A stretch of DNA of 64,000 bases from Leptasterias polaris (taxonomy: Eukaryota; Echinodermata; Asteroidea; Forcipulatida; Asteriidae), in NCBI GenBank assembly GCA_037783415.1, contig JAZGTN010000073.1, positions 2,356,001-2,420,000 on the forward strand, in the 5' to 3' direction. The notes beneath the pieces were generated by a model. The model ran no database searches, was not told the origin of the DNA, and was given only the letters and a program-made list of their open reading frames with translations. Positions 21,460-34,244 of this stretch are shown one piece after another (position 1 is the first letter of the stretch; every line of letters begins with the position of its first letter). A program made the translations under genes and the position numbers.

Positions 21460-23820
21460 TTTTTTTATTTTATTATAATTCTGTTGTATACTGCTACACC
21501 ACAAATTGTTCCATATGCTAGTATGTCTACCTAAATTCAATTCATTTCAAAACTCACATTTCTTTTTATACTGCATGACAATTTCCAAACAATACATAGC
21601 CAAAGCAGAAGTAACCGTTAACCGTAAATGCATTTTTTACGAGGCAGAAAATTCGATAAACAAGGAGGCAACATCTAGAAGCCGAGGCTTGTGGTGAGAT
21701 GCAACTTGTGGTGAAATACAACTTTAATATAGAAATCTACCTTTTAAAAAAACAACAATTTTTTAAAGATTATAACAAGACGTTAAAAGTGTACACAAAA
21801 AGTGAGGTTTGTCTTAGTTTAAAAAAGGGCTCTTTATATACGGAGGTCAAACTAAAATAGAAAAAGGTAAAATATGCTTTACCCCAGGCGCGTTGTTTAT
21901 GATGACATGTCCGCAGTTTCCTTCGGTCTGCTTCTGGGGAAACGGAGCAAATGGGCAGGTATTGATTTTGCTTTTTCAACTAGGCCTATTTGATGAAATG
22001 CGCGATTGCATTTTTACAAGGATAGAAGTTCTTACACTACATATCAAAGAGAACATCAACGAGTACAAACAAATCGAATGTTTTTGTTATTTTTTTTTTT
22101 TCGTTCTACATTTCCATCTTAAATGTTACTGAGATTTCTTTGATGCTACAAAACGAAGAGAACACAAAAAGGAGTAAAGAGAAATTGAATACGGATCTGT
22201 TTTTATATTTGTATGTCGTGTTTACTTCGTAATCAGAATTAAGACAAGCGTGTGTGCGTTTGATTGTTTTCTTCTGATTTGGGCTGCAAAAACACTTAAA
22301 GTTTCGAATTTCCCTCATAAATATTACAGAGTCTGAATTGTATTCTGTCTGCAGAAGTCATTCTGATTTTCATTTTGTGTTTAGCACAATGTGATATCAA
22401 CTTTCTATGAATAGAAAGTAGTTTTGATAATGAACTTGTCCCGCAAAATATATGTTTTGCCCCCGGAGTAAGATGTGTGGATCGGGGGAGGGAGGAACTT
22501 CTCGTAATTATCTTCACTATCCCTGAGCTAGACTAAGAAAAGTAAGTTCTTAAAGAACTTCCTGTTCTGCTTAGTTCTCATTTAATACTGCCGTGGAACA
22601 GATTTGTGGATCGGGGATGACTTCTTTTAATTATCTTCACAGGACTGAAAACTTTATATTCTATGTCATCAAATGAAGAACAATGATGTGATTCAAATGA
22701 ACTTTTTAATTCAATGAGAGCATTTTTGAAGATTGCGAAATGTTTGGAGAATATTTTGTTATAAATGTACAAACGATGCACAATTCCGAACAATAACTTA
22801 CACCATGAATCTTTATAGAATAAATAAATAATAAGTAACGTATTGATGTATATAATGTGCCCATTCCATTCAATGCACACAATCATGAAAAATAGTAATA
22901 ACCTAAAAGGGACGAAGTTGTTCACAACATTGGTAAATTACAGTTAGAACACAAATGCAGAGAGCCGAGATTCAAATAAGACTATTTGTCATACAATAAA
23001 AAAAAATTTTTTTTTTTAAACCTTCGACCGAAATTAATCCATCAGTTTCCTATGCCCCACTCCAAAAGACGATCATTTCCTCCCGACCTCAGTTCCAATC
23101 AATCTATAGCAGTTGTATATTTCCCGCTCGTTCATTTAACAGTGCAGGTATAGGCTACGGCGGTATACATTTCTTTCCCAACCTTCATTTACGGCATTTC
23201 CCAGGGCACTCGAAGTACCCAGGCGGTTACAATAACCAACTCGGCCCTCTCTCACTGATCTTTAAGATCATCCAGAGTTCCTTAAGTGGAAATCGTTGAG
23301 CCATCACGTACCCTGAAAGTCTCTACAGAAACTCCCCGATAATTAAGGTCGCATTACACATTTGTTAACCATTTTTTCTCTCTTGTCTTCTCTCGAGTCG
23401 TTATGACGGATTTCAAACCGACAGAGTAGTTTTCGTATAGCGCCAACAAAGTGAGGGTTCAGACCACGTGAGAGACGTGTGTCTCGGTTGTTAAAGAGAA
23501 TGTTTTTTTGCAATGTTTGTTGAATGAGTTTCTTGCTGAATCTGACCAGAAGAGTGAGTTTGAGTTTTGGAGAAGCACGTTTGCTTTAGGTTTGGTGCCC
23601 AAGGCCAAATGTCTGATATTCAGCCGCTTCCGTAGTTTCCGAGAAGAGCAGTTCAACTATAAGCAACATGTAAGCTGTGAATACTTAACTGACAACATTA
23701 GTTATTTTAAGTAGGGTTTGAAATTTTGCGTGTCGGGAGTACAATCTTGTGAGGTTTGTGAGGTGATACCATGTGTAAAATCTCTTTTGAGTAAGTGGCG
23801 GCTCCGAGAAGAAAAGGTGG
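21460..23820. other. No gene seen; local duplication
   Basis: AT-rich unique DNA. A block of about 40 bp containing GTGGATCGGGG and TAATTATCTTCAC is duplicated near 22474-22517 and 22605-22641. The plus-strand frame at 23508-23714 (68 codons) and its antisense partner are not convincing. Confidence 0.45.
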
Positions 23821-23830
23821 TTTGACAACT

Positions 23831-24021
23831 CGACGTTTCAACCAGTATGCTCTGATCGTCTTCAGGGGGAGAAGTCCAGATTTGATAGATTGTGATTTTT
23901 TTCTTTTAGTTGTTTTTGCAATTCACCGTGGAATAATCTCCCTATGAGATGTGATCGTTCAAAAGTGGATCAATGGTGCAACAAGACGACGTTTCGATAA
24001 GTATGCTCTGGTCGTTTTCAG
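23831..24021 (-). repeat. Paired CTGAAGA...GAAACG motifs
   Basis: Two related segments, 23831-23865 and 23987-24021. On the minus strand the first reads CTGAAGACGATCAGAGCATA, then CTGGTTGAAACGTCG. The inner part can form a seven-pair stem with loop AGCATA. The second copy has CTGAAAA in place of CTGAAGA. A third relative lies at 16257-16294. This is a known kind of dispersed repeat tail; a ribozyme reading is discussed in the findings. Confidence 0.5.
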
Positions 24022-24089
24022 GAGAAAACAGTTTTAGTAATTATAACCGTTTATTACCGAGATATTGTGTCAGCCGAGGCTCTCTTTAA

Positions 24090-24494
24090 AGGCAAAGTAT
24101 ACATTTGGTTTTTGGAACCGTTCGATTGTTTTAATCCTATATAAATGTAGGTATGTACAATAAAACTAACCTGTGAAAATTTCACTTCAAAAGGTGGTCG
24201 CGTTTTTGAGATATCACCGAAAAACCGGAGCGAATATTTCCACACAGGAAGAATATTCCCTATAGGAATACACAATCTGAGAAGCGTTACGGCCGTAACG
24301 CTTCTCAGATTCAAATTTTGGGGGATAAAAGGTGATATATTTTTCCATAACCGCAGTACTTCGAAGTGAAAAGTTTCTCAAAATGCTTTATACTATCCAA
24401 AGCTGCTGTACTTCTTACCAAGTAAGTTTTTATTGTCATTAATTTTCATTGTCATTAATTTTCAGAGTCATTACCAAACGTATATACCTTCCCT
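24090..24494 (+). mobile_element. PB-B, TTAA-flanked piggyBac-like MITE, reference copy
   Basis: Bounded by TTAA at 24086-24089 and 24495-24498. Termini are AGGCAAAGTATACATTTGGT and, inverted, AGGGAAGGTATATACGTTTG. The interior shares blocks with 9871-10225 and 32801-33168. A perfect 38-bp palindrome interrupts the middle at 24274-24311. Confidence 0.8.
24274..24311. repeat. Perfect 38-bp palindrome
   Basis: AATCTGAGAAGCGTTACGG and its exact complement meet at GGCC (24291-24294). It lies inside a PB-B MITE, where other copies have unrelated or half-copy sequence. Confidence 0.95.
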
Positions 24495-24499
24495 TTAAA

Positions 24500-27400
24500 G
24501 GCGACCATTGAAAGAGCTAACCTTTGTTCAAGTCGTCTTTATGAAAATGCATTATGACAGTGGAAGCCATTGGGCTGTTAGTCCTAACTGTCAAGAAAAC
24601 AAACAAAAGAGAGAAACCCTCTTGGCGACATGAGTGACAGCTAACTGCTCTACTCCACATGTCTAAAAGTAAGGAGAGATATCTCTTGAGACGCGATGCA
24701 AGTCGTGAAATTAGTCTCCTTATCGAGAACACTCGTCAAACCTGTCAGCTTTTATGAGTCGTATCATCCTGAAATGAGGCTATCTCAGGATGCATATAGA
24801 CAGAAGCAGTCGTTCCGATCTGGTTCTCCTAATACACTCTCCCACACTTTGCTTTAAAAAACGTCTTATGGTTTGCACTCGGTAAATATAATAAAACCCA
24901 TGATCCCGTATGCGCTTGACAGTAAAACCGTGGAAATGTCCCGGCCGCGGGCCATTATCTCGAAACGCGCTGCGGTGTTTGGAAGCATTTAGACGGCACT
25001 CGTGTTACGGATATTCGGGACACTATATTGCTTAAGATTCAAGCCCCAAACGCCGTAATCGGTTTCTTTACGACATACGATACACGAAGATTATAAGAAA
25101 AGACTCGAGTTGAGTTCTTGGGGGGGGGGGGTGCCATCGACATCGTATATCACTCAAAACATAGAAGGGACTCTCGGCATTGGAACCTTTAGTCATTTGA
25201 GATTTTTGCAAGTTATTTACCCGCCCGGGAGAGATGGGGGAGATAATGCCAGATTCGACATTTTGGATTGTTCTTATTTTGTTTCTATTTCTTGGGTAAT
25301 GCGATACGATATGAATGCTGAGCTGCACCAGTGGAAATGTCGAGTCCTTAAGTCCTGTTCGAAGTCCCCGGATGGAAATCTGATGTATATTTCTATTTGG
25401 AGGGAGAATGATGCGCATATGTCCAGTGTTATTATATCCTAAATCATCCGGACACTCCCTATACACTCGAAAGTTGTCGAGATCTTAAATTTCATTTTTT
25501 AGACTCGGGGCTCACATATTAATATCAAAATAAATACCCCACTTCACTTGGCGAATGTTACACAGGGTATCTCCGTGTCCGCTGAGATTCCACCAAAAAT
25601 GAAAAAGGCAATTTTTAGCCACATCTTTAGAATTTATTTTGTTTCAACTCACACTTGACAATTAAGTCCACGTTGCTAATTGCGAAATATCTTTTGGGAT
25701 GATCCTCGACATTTCGAAGGTGTCATAAACCACAAATAAACAAATCTGTGGAGATATTTCTTTATGTATTAGGAGATGAGAGATTAAGAAGAACGCCGTG
25801 GATTGAAATGGAGTAACCAAAACAAAATACGTCACTATCCAAACAACTACGTCATCACTGTACACGCAAACACTTGAAAGCAACGCGAGGTGCGCTGTGT
25901 AGCGGATGCGATTTTTTGCGATCATATCGTTGTGAATCTGAATTGAAGAATGGTTGTTGGTGTTTTTTTTTCCTTCCTGTAATTGCTTCACAGGTCTCAA
26001 GGAAAGCACGGTTTCAATATTCATGTGGTTGGTCTTTTAAATGAATGAGACGCCAAACTGTTTCCTTTCGCATACTGTTGATTTTTAACAGCGCGCCAGT
26101 TTCTATGACCAGACTCGAACATTAGTTGAGTTTACTAAATCATCCATGCTCTGTGCATTTTGAGGCCCGGGATGATTCATCATAAACAGAATAAATGTTA
26201 TAAGTAAATGTAGACATCTGAAAGAATCTTCGTTGCAAAGTCCATGGACATTTCAATGAGCAAAAATCCTTACCGGGTTTGTCAATCTGCCAAGCTTGTT
26301 TTTTGTTTTGTAATCTAGTTGCTTCAACTCATACTTGACTCATTATGACGTCATTGCACGTTTACAGTTAATTGGAAATCTATAACACCAATAAACTGGG
26401 ATGGCAATTCTGTGTTCCGTAACCGGTCAACGGCCGACGTCATAAATTGATTATCTGCATCTGAGCTCTCTCAAGTTATCTGCCCTGTAATCAACTACCC
26501 TCGGCAAATTGCTGTCTTAACCTTTGAACTATGACCCAGATGACCCCCAAGTAGTGATTCCCTTGATACCACCCTTGATTTATGGGGAAATTGACGTCCG
26601 CCCCTACATCTATTAGACACCGGAAACCTTTCATCAAATACCGTCATCTAGCCAAAGTCACGCCGGGAAACCTCGGCTTGGCATTCAGCCTCACGACACG
26701 GTCGAGTAAGAGGCAAGATGCTGGACATTTTAGTTTTTTAATAAAGGGGAGGACTGTGGATGAGGTTTGGAGAGTTCGAGATAAGATCGCGTGGTGCCTT
26801 CGCCATCTTCATCTCCAAATCATTTGGATGATTTGGTGCGGATGGAAATTAGGGACTTTGCGGCGCTAAGGAGGTTTTGGTGCTTTCAACTTATTTGACT
26901 ACTTCCTTCGATGTTATTGCACTGATGCGGCTTTTTCTGTCAGATTCCTTTTAAATATATCATGGGATTCTCGTGTAATGTGAGACTAGTATGTAGTTTG
27001 ACCACAGCCTCGGTTTGGCGTTGTGTAATTTTTCACTCCATGAAACTAATTGGCGTTTGACAGTTTTTAACGGTAGTTGCCGCCAGCTTTTTAATGTGTG
27101 GGTTTGCGTCCACAGGGAAACAAAATGGCTGCATACATAATCGTTAGTTCATTTAATTTCTTATAAATGGCGTATTCAACGTCAGAAATGTCAACCATTT
27201 ACCAGTAAAGGTCAATAGTAATAATGATACCGTAATAATATTGTACTCGGGTAGTTGTTGATGATATCGAATGATGCCCATGGCATCGACTCAAATATCA
27301 CAAAACCATCGGGGAAAACATTGGCTTTTAGTACCGGCAGTATCCAATTCAATCAGGCACCTCTCATATCCAGTGTTGTTTTGATCAGGCCTTCAGCTTT

Positions 27401-28130
27401 CTTCTAAATCTTCTCCATTTCTCTCCTTGTTTTTCCCCCTCTCTTTCAAATCTCCAAATTTCCTTGTATTTCCCCTCATTTCTTTCTCTTCATTTCCACA
27501 CTGTTTCCTTCATAAACAGGTCGGCGTATCATTCAGGATCCCCGGCCGCCGGGAGATGTTCATTTCCCGGCGGGCCTAAGGACAGCCTAAGGGGGTGGTT
27601 GCGAACGCGGTTAAGTTGGGGGCGTCTTCTGTCTCCGAGGTTGTGAGCTCTTAATGCTAGCTTTGTGAACAAAGACGAGGCTACAGGCGAATGGTTATCA
27701 ATCAAATATTGCTCTCTAACGTCCTGTGAATTTGTTATTTTTACTCTCACAAAATAATAATATGGCAAAACGTCTCTTAATAGCTGAAAAGGGACATCAC
27801 GATTATTGTCTGTATACTATTACAATATTACCAACTGTAGCAGCGTAATTTCACATGTGTACAAGAACTATTTCGTGAATGCACGGGCCGTAACTAACGG
27901 CTTTGGTTGGCTTTTGACTTCGACTTCGGCTTCGTCGGCCATGTTGAAGCCATTACCGAAACCTCACTCTTTTGTATTACACCGACACAGAGCAGTATCA
28001 GCGGTTCTGAAAGAGCAATTTAGAAAAATTTAGCGAGGCATTGACTTCATTGGTAATTCAGTGAAGATGCTGTTTTCAAATGCAGCTTAAAAAATAACTC
28101 CTTATTATTATGAAAATATTTTTTTTGCAA
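24500..28130. other. No gene seen
   Basis: Unique DNA with a run of 12 G at 25120-25131. Overlapping sense and antisense frames of 110-132 codons occur at 25068-25466, and another of 120 codons at 25662-26024 (minus). None has a recognisable motif, leader or splice context, so I treat them as chance. Confidence 0.4.
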
Positions 28131-28134
28131 ACAC

Positions 28135-28295
28135 ACACAAGTGTGTAACAGCCTGCAATCGTGGACCCTCCTTTGTTCAACTCTTTGTGATAGCAACCAT
28201 GGACCACAATGCTTTCCTTTGTGATAGCAACCGTGGACCTATTGTCCTCTTTTGTTATAGGTCCCGGTTTGAATGTGGTTACCTACTCAGGACTT
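28135..28295 (+). repeat. Dispersed repeat related to the 34.6-34.9 kb tandem block
   Basis: Contains CACACAAGTGTGTAACAGCC, a duplicated GTGATAGCAACC(A/G)TGGACC, and TATAGGTCCCGGTTTGAATG. The same order (CACAAGTTTGTAAACATCTG, then TATAATAGGTCCCCAGTTTG) recurs at 34625-34725 and 34726-34870. Confidence 0.6.
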
Positions 28296-28299
28296 TACG

Positions 28300-31140
28300 A
28301 AGTATGGTTGGATTAAAATACAATAAAACAAATTACCAAAGCGCTACAATACAACGCTTATTACAATAACCTAAACATTACTAACATACCAACATTGTGG
28401 CAAGCAATTATAAAATAGAAATGGTAAAAGCCATAAAACATGCATTGTATTACTACTATTAGTATTCAAAACATGCTCGACAAGCAACTCTATGGATAAA
28501 TTATGTTGCATCTAGAACTTGATTGACTTTGCGGTCCAGATATCTTTGGTTTGTCTTCAATGTTGTCCGTCCGGTTTTAAACTGTCTGTAATTAATGGTG
28601 AATCGTCTCTTTTTATGCCCGTGTTGCATTCCCCTTTAATAATTACATCAAAGTCTGTCAAATATCTGATTTCATGTAGTGTGCATTATAGTGGTGTGAC
28701 TTTCAACCCATCTCTCTAAACACTATCCTCTTCAAAACAACTTCATCACCACGCAGGCCCGCAGATATTTGTTCACTTGGATTTTCTTTCCACAACCATT
28801 ACCTCTTTCTCTCCTATAACAAGATCAACTTATGTCACCAACAAACCAAATTTGAAATCTTTTATCCTCCGAAAGCCAGACCGTTTTCCCGTGGATTTGA
28901 AATTAGATTTCAGAGCAAAAAAAATTTCATCAGGATGTTTAAAACCGTATAGACGACGTGACGTATGAGCGTCCTCGTCCCCAGAGAGAGACACCCGCGC
29001 GTGTCTCCGACACATTTTGTTACCTTTCTGTCTTAATTTTGGCGGCAAACCGCCAGGCAATGTGATTCCATGACCGTTTGACTTTGTCCACGGGGAAATC
29101 ACACGCCGATTTGAAACCCTGCAAGCTTCCCGGGCACTGAATGAAAACAAAACGAGCTGCCCCGCTGGATGTTTGTCACTTTGTTTCATAGCAAAGCCAC
29201 TGGCTGGCTTGTCAGATTCAATTAAAAGACGCAAAGGTAGTGCACGTTTGATAAACGATGGCATTTTTCATTGTTTGCCCGTTTTGGGAAAAGATATCCT
29301 AACCTGCCACTGCTTGCTAGGTATACGAACAGGATGAAAACCCTTGAATTCCTTGTGTAGATAAAATTGTAATAGCCTCATGTGCAAAAAAAACCTCAAC
29401 TAAATCACAGATAATTAATTAGTTGGCGTTGACATAATGAATATATTCAAACTTCTCCTGTGTTATTTCCATGGCGCGTTTATGAAGTCAACATTTCTCA
29501 ATAAATATCTAAATCCTGCATGTCTCGTGTTTGCAGCATGGCTGGTATACCTTTATACATTTTTAAGGGAACAACCAAGCAACTAAAAACCACAAAGTAA
29601 CAGAAGCATTTGAAATTTGTCTCCAATTATTTTTCAACTGCAAGGCATAAGTTTATCGACCGGGGGTGCGCAAAACAGGTGCGCTGCGGACTTTTCTCGT
29701 GAGCTTCTTCCCCACAGCCAATTAAAGAAGCTGAAATATTTTCTTCCACTCTCTGCTCGAGAAACAAACATAACTGCCTGCACGGTTACCTAAAAGCGCC
29801 TAAACTTATGGAGAATTGTCACCAAAGTCTTGAAAAACCAATCAAACGTAACAGAAGTATCACAGGATGTGCGCGCACGAGAAGAACTTTAATCATCTAT
29901 GTCAAGAAACGTGCTTTCAATTTCAGCGTTTCGTCGGCGGGGAACGTGGCCAGAGTAAAGCGGTGGAAATGGTCGCGTGGCGCCCGCTCCCAGCTTGATT
30001 ATAGTCGGGCAGTTAGATGAGGAGCATGCTACACGCTGACGGAATGTTAACTTTCTTCTTCTGGATTTGTTCGGAGGGAATGATTCCGTTGGACAGTAAT
30101 GGCTATCGGTTTAATTTGCTTTGATGATTTGTCAATTGGGTAGATGTAGCACCAATGATGAACGGAGGCGGTTTTATTGATTTTTTTGTTTTGATTTTTT
30201 GTAAAGGACTCTGGGTGGCTTAATATCATGGTGTAAAATACAGAAGTTGGATATCATGTTTAACTTGCAGTAATTATAATGCAGTCTACTGGCCTAATTC
30301 ACTCAGTGTGAAACTGCAGATCACTTGTGTTCCTGCTGGGATGATTTGTTGTGGGGTTTAAATTGCTTTGTATTATTGTTTGTTTTTCTTTTATTATTTC
30401 TTGCCGAGCCCTAGATTGAGTTTCGGATTTTGTGTTTAAATCAAATTAATTCTGTGCGTTGTGTTGAAAGGTTAACACCCTTTTCAGTGTGTATGGCTGG
30501 GTTGAATAGCAAGTCCACTGGAGTGCAGACTTTCGTAACTATTATGTTTGTTTCAATATAATACATCTTAAGCTGAACCCAATAGACTTATAGGATTTGA
30601 AGACCATCCTACTTTATTTTCATACTGAGTAGTTCTCATATTCCCCTGCCCTTTGTTTCGATATCACTCAATATGTTTTCATCATTTTTTTAAATCGAGC
30701 ACTTCGGCAAAACAATCATCGGATTTTTAAGAAGCTGGAGAAAAGAACATTTATTTTCAGGCTTTCTGATTGTGTTTTTAGTATGATATGTTGTTCTAAC
30801 GACTTTGGGGACAACATTTTTAAGGTTTTTATTCTGTTTCTGTGATAATATTTACAACAATGTCCCTCCTGTTTTTTGTATGACTAATAATAAGGCCGGT
30901 GTTTAACCGTATCAATGTAAAATGAAAACACAATTACATGTTTGACCGATGCTACAATCGCCTGGGGTTATATTTCTTGTTGGGAGTAGCGGTGACCCTG
31001 GCCCCAGGATTCCTCTGAGATCAGAGCCGCGGAGAAATTGAATAATGCCTAAGGCTTGTTACATCCTAATTGTAGGTCGATGTAGTCTGTACTTAGTCCA
31101 GAGGGACCACATATTCTATTTTGAATATTAAAGGTATATT
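28300..31140. other. No gene seen; one long minus-strand open frame
   Basis: Contains a 144-codon minus-strand frame at 28830-29264 that is basic and lacks any motif, leader or splice signal that I recognise. The rest is unique AT-rich DNA. Confidence 0.4.
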
Positions 31141-31242
31141 GTACTTGTTATATTATTTAGGTTTATCTCACAGAGTGACTGACCTTTATATGATATGAGC
31201 GCTATATAAGAATCCACTATATATTATTATTATTATTATTTA
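31141..31242 (+). repeat. SINE-like 3' tail with (ATT)n
   Basis: The sequence GAGCGCTATATAAGAATCC leading into (ATT)n resembles the ends at 45866-45900 and 59866-59910 (AGCGCCCTATAAATATATTT and TTG repeats). This is a common tail of invertebrate SINEs and LINEs. Confidence 0.5.
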
Positions 31243-31253
31243 TCGGTTCTTAA

Positions 31254-31788
31254 AGGGTGTTTGTAACATTGGTAAGAGTAAAAGTATATCAAAATGTTCA
31301 CAGATTCACGCATAACTTTACATGGTATACAGATGGTCATGGTGGGAAACTCCGTTTCAAATAATGTTTGATTGAAATGCTGTAGTATTTGAGAAATGAG
31401 TAAAAAACTTAGTTTTGATCTCGGTCAAAAACTCAATGTTTGACAAAAGTGAAAGCATTTTGAGTTTTTAAGCACTTTTTTCTCGTGATTCCAATGACCG
31501 ATTGAGCTTAAACTTTCACAGTTGCAGTTTCATGTATAATGTTGGGTTACATCAAGTGTACTGGGCCCAATTTCATAGAGCTGCTTAAGCAGAAAATATT
31601 GCTTAACATTTTTCTGCTAAGCAGAAATGAGCAGGATACCAGTCAAATATTGTACATGTGGCATGGTAGTTTGGCTGGTAACCTCATTCTGGTAAGCAAA
31701 ATTTTACTGTGCTTACTTTTTTGCTTAAGCAGCTCTATGAAATTGGGCCCTGCTGGTCTTTGACAATAACCAATGTTACACATGTGCT
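31254..31788 (-). mobile_element. PB-A MITE interrupted by a family G element
   Basis: TTAA at 31250-31253 and 31789-31792. The left end AGGGTGTTTGTAACATTGGT matches the PB-A terminus. The interior contains TGTTCACAGATTCACGCATA and GGTCATGGTGGGAAACTCCG. Near CAAGTGTA it is broken by the GGGCCC element at 31562-31752 and resumes as CTGGTCTTTGACAATAACCA. Confidence 0.8.
31562..31752 (+). mobile_element. Family G element inserted in PB-A
   Basis: Full-length copy: GGGCCCAATTTCATAGAGCT at the left and AGCTCTATGAAATTGGGCCC at the right, with GCTTAAGCAG next to each end and GGCATGGTAGTTTGGCTGGT inside. About 190 bp, non-coding. Confidence 0.85.
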
Positions 31789-31874
31789 TTAAGACAACAG
31801 AGACAATAATAGAGTCAAATACATTGAAATTGTGTCTTCGATATACACTCTAAAAATAATTCCGGGTCAGTATA

Positions 31875-32044
31875 GACCTTATGCATATGACGTCATTTGA
31901 GTAGGGCGCCCTCGCCTAGAGGTCAAAAGGAAGATGTTCATCGGCCAGTCCTGTGCGCCGCGCGTACAAATCAGCGCGTTTCCATTGTTTCATCATCAGT
32001 TGACCTCTAAGATGGTGGCTTGGTGACGTCAATGCATAAGGTCC
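31875..32044 (+). mobile_element. Family E inverted-repeat element
   Basis: Left end GACCTTATGCATATGACGTC, right end GACGTCAATGCATAAGGTCC. The interior has GTAGGGCGCCCTC, GCGCCGCGCGTACAA and a GAGGTC / GACCTC inverted pair. Related copies lie at 42006-42064 and 42172-42322. Non-coding, about 170 bp. Confidence 0.8.
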
Positions 32045-32163
32045 TTTGACTAGGAATCCAGGCTGATCCATTTCTTGGTCGATATGACCCAGAAATTCAT
32101 TTTAACTATAGTAGTTTCTCGGTCAACTTGACCCAGAACTTGGTCAGGCCCCCTGCAACCAGC

Positions 32164-32339
32164 TGGGCCCAATTTCATAGAGCTGCTTAACAAATATTGC
32201 TTAACAATTGTCTGCTAAGCAGAAATGAGCAGGATACCAGTCAACAATTGTACATGTGACATGGTAGTTTGGCTGGTAACCTTATTCTGGTAAGCGAAAT
32301 GTTGTTGTGCTTAAGCAGCTCTATATGAAATTGGACCCT
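32164..32339 (+). mobile_element. Family G element inserted in family D
   Basis: GGGCCCAATTTCATAGAGCT at the left and AAATTGGACCCTG at the right, with the typical interior GAGCAGGATACCAGTCAA and TTGGCTGGTAACCTTATTCT. Confidence 0.8.
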
Positions 32340-32800
32340 GGACTCAAAGTAAATTGTGACCCACGAGGATTTCTAGTGTAAAGAATCTGGGATGATTTTG
32401 TTGTTGTTGCTGCTGAATAATTGACAGTATTTTGTTGTTGTAGCACTTACTTTTGCCGAGAATTTCCTTGAATACTTAAGACGAACGTCTTAAATCCTGA
32501 GGAAGTATTGCACTTGATCTTTGCCAACCCCCGAATCCTTTTTGATGTTTATCATTGTACTAACATTATCGTCAACAGGGTCGTTTGTTTGACGCTTTTC
32601 AATTAAGATAACTTTCCAAATTACGTGGGCTAGAAGAACGAAGCCAGTGTTTCTTTTATAAACTGCTTGAAAATTGCACCTTCTTTGCCGATGAACAATT
32701 AAGAGAATTTACCACATAACGTTGGCTAGAATAACGGCCTGCTTGAAAATTGCATTTTCTTTATTAATAAACTCTCAATATAAACGGTGATTCAGCTTAA

Positions 32801-33168
32801 AGGCACGGAACATGTTTGGTAATTATCAAAGACCAGTATTGTCACTCGGTGTATCCCAACATATGCATAAAATAACAAACCTGTGAAAATTTGGGCTGAA
32901 TCGGTCATCGAAGTTGCAAGAAAATAAAGAAAGAAAAAACACCCTTGTTGCACAATTTTGTGTGCTTTCAGATGCTAATAAAAGGCTTCATGCATGAAGT
33001 CTTTTATTATTTTAGTGAGAAGTTACCTCTTTCTCAAAAACTACGTTACTTCAGAGGGAGTCGTTTCTCACAATGTTTTATACTATCAACAGCTCTCCGT
33101 TGCTCGTTACCAAGTAAGTTTTTATGCTAATATATATTTTGAGTAATTACCAAACGTGTACAGTGCCT
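32801..33168 (+). mobile_element. PB-B MITE, TTAA-flanked
   Basis: TTAA at 32797-32800 and 33169-33172. The termini are AGGCACGGAACATGTTTGGT and, inverted, AGGCACTGTACACGTTTGGT. The interior carries a short internal palindrome (GGCTTCATGCATGAAGTC). 368 bp with no coding capacity. Confidence 0.85.
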
Positions 33169-33174
33169 TTAAGA

Positions 33175-34240
33175 GTCCATAAAACAAAAACGTATGAACG
33201 CCCCACACAAATAAACCTAAAAACAGTACTGTAATAACTATCATCCGTAACTTTATAATCGAAATGCTGATATATTCACCCCCCCCCCCCCCAATAAAAA
33301 ATAGATAAATAAAACATTAGCTTTATAAGACAACCTTATTTCACAAAATGGTGATTTGAGTCGGAGAGAAACAAAATGGCCGCCCCTTTACGACGAATTA
33401 GCTTTGCGTGCCCGTTTTCCATCACATCCATTTCTGCACAAACATGAGTAACAACTAACATCTCTTTCGCAAAGAAAACTGACAATTCGAATCAATAAAT
33501 TGAATCAACTCTTAACCCTCCACCGAATCAATGCCTAGCAAAGAATCGGGACAACCCCTACGCTGGAGGGCTTTACCGGTAACACCAGCCCCCGGAGAAT
33601 AAAGCCAAGGGCTGGGGTAATGTTCCTCAGTGTAACCCCCAAGGTTTTATCAAATCTAGCGCTGAGGGGGAGTTCTTGAGCCAACCTCCCCTTGACGTCT
33701 TAATTGACTTCCTATCGACATGACGGGGTTAACCTTGTTGTACGAGGCGCTGATTGCAAAAAGAAATCATTAAAATATCAAAAGAGATTCTTGGTTGAAT
33801 GGCCCTTCCAATCCATGGCCTCGTCTTCTTCCCTGCCTTTTTCATCTCTCCCATCGGTTTATGATTTCAACTTGAGTTAACAAGGCGCATTGAAAAATCG
33901 AAATGTGTATCACATAGACGTATCAGCTTCCACGGTTGCAATTTACAACATTATATTATGTAGTGTCGTGTAAGAAGTTGACATTAATGTGTGTCTGTGT
34001 CAATGTCGAATTGTGATGTGTATCGTTATTTATGTAATGGCGTATAGCTAGGGTTCGTGGCGCCCGAGAAAGGCTTGAGTATGGTTCCACTTTACTCACT
34101 ATAAATTCATATTTTTTAATTAATTTGTTATATTATTCGTAACCAAGACCCACACCAACCAACCCTAGCAGCTCTTTGTTGCATACACTCTGTGTACATT
34201 ACTTTGTTCTGTACACTTAAGTAAAAAACATTTTCTTCAA
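33175..34240. other. No gene seen
   Basis: Unique DNA with a run of 14 C at 33279-33292. No plausible exon was found. Confidence 0.45.
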
Positions 34241-34244
34241 CACT

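Larger units (their letters stand above)
31845..32380 (+). mobile_element. Family D element carrying two other elements
   Basis: Starts ACACTCTAAAAATAATTCCG and ends near TTTCTAGTGTA. The remaining D sequence is rich in GGGTCA and TGACCC. It is broken by the family E element (31875-32044) and by a family G element (32164-32339). Confidence 0.65.

Noticed and set aside
25068..25466. 132-codon minus and 110-codon plus frames on the same DNA
   Set aside because: Overlapping sense and antisense frames of this length arise by chance in a window this size; neither resembles a known protein.
28830..29264. 144-codon minus-strand frame
   Set aside because: Moderately long and compositionally plausible, but there is no leader, motif, promoter or splice signal. 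It could be revisited if transcripts exist.
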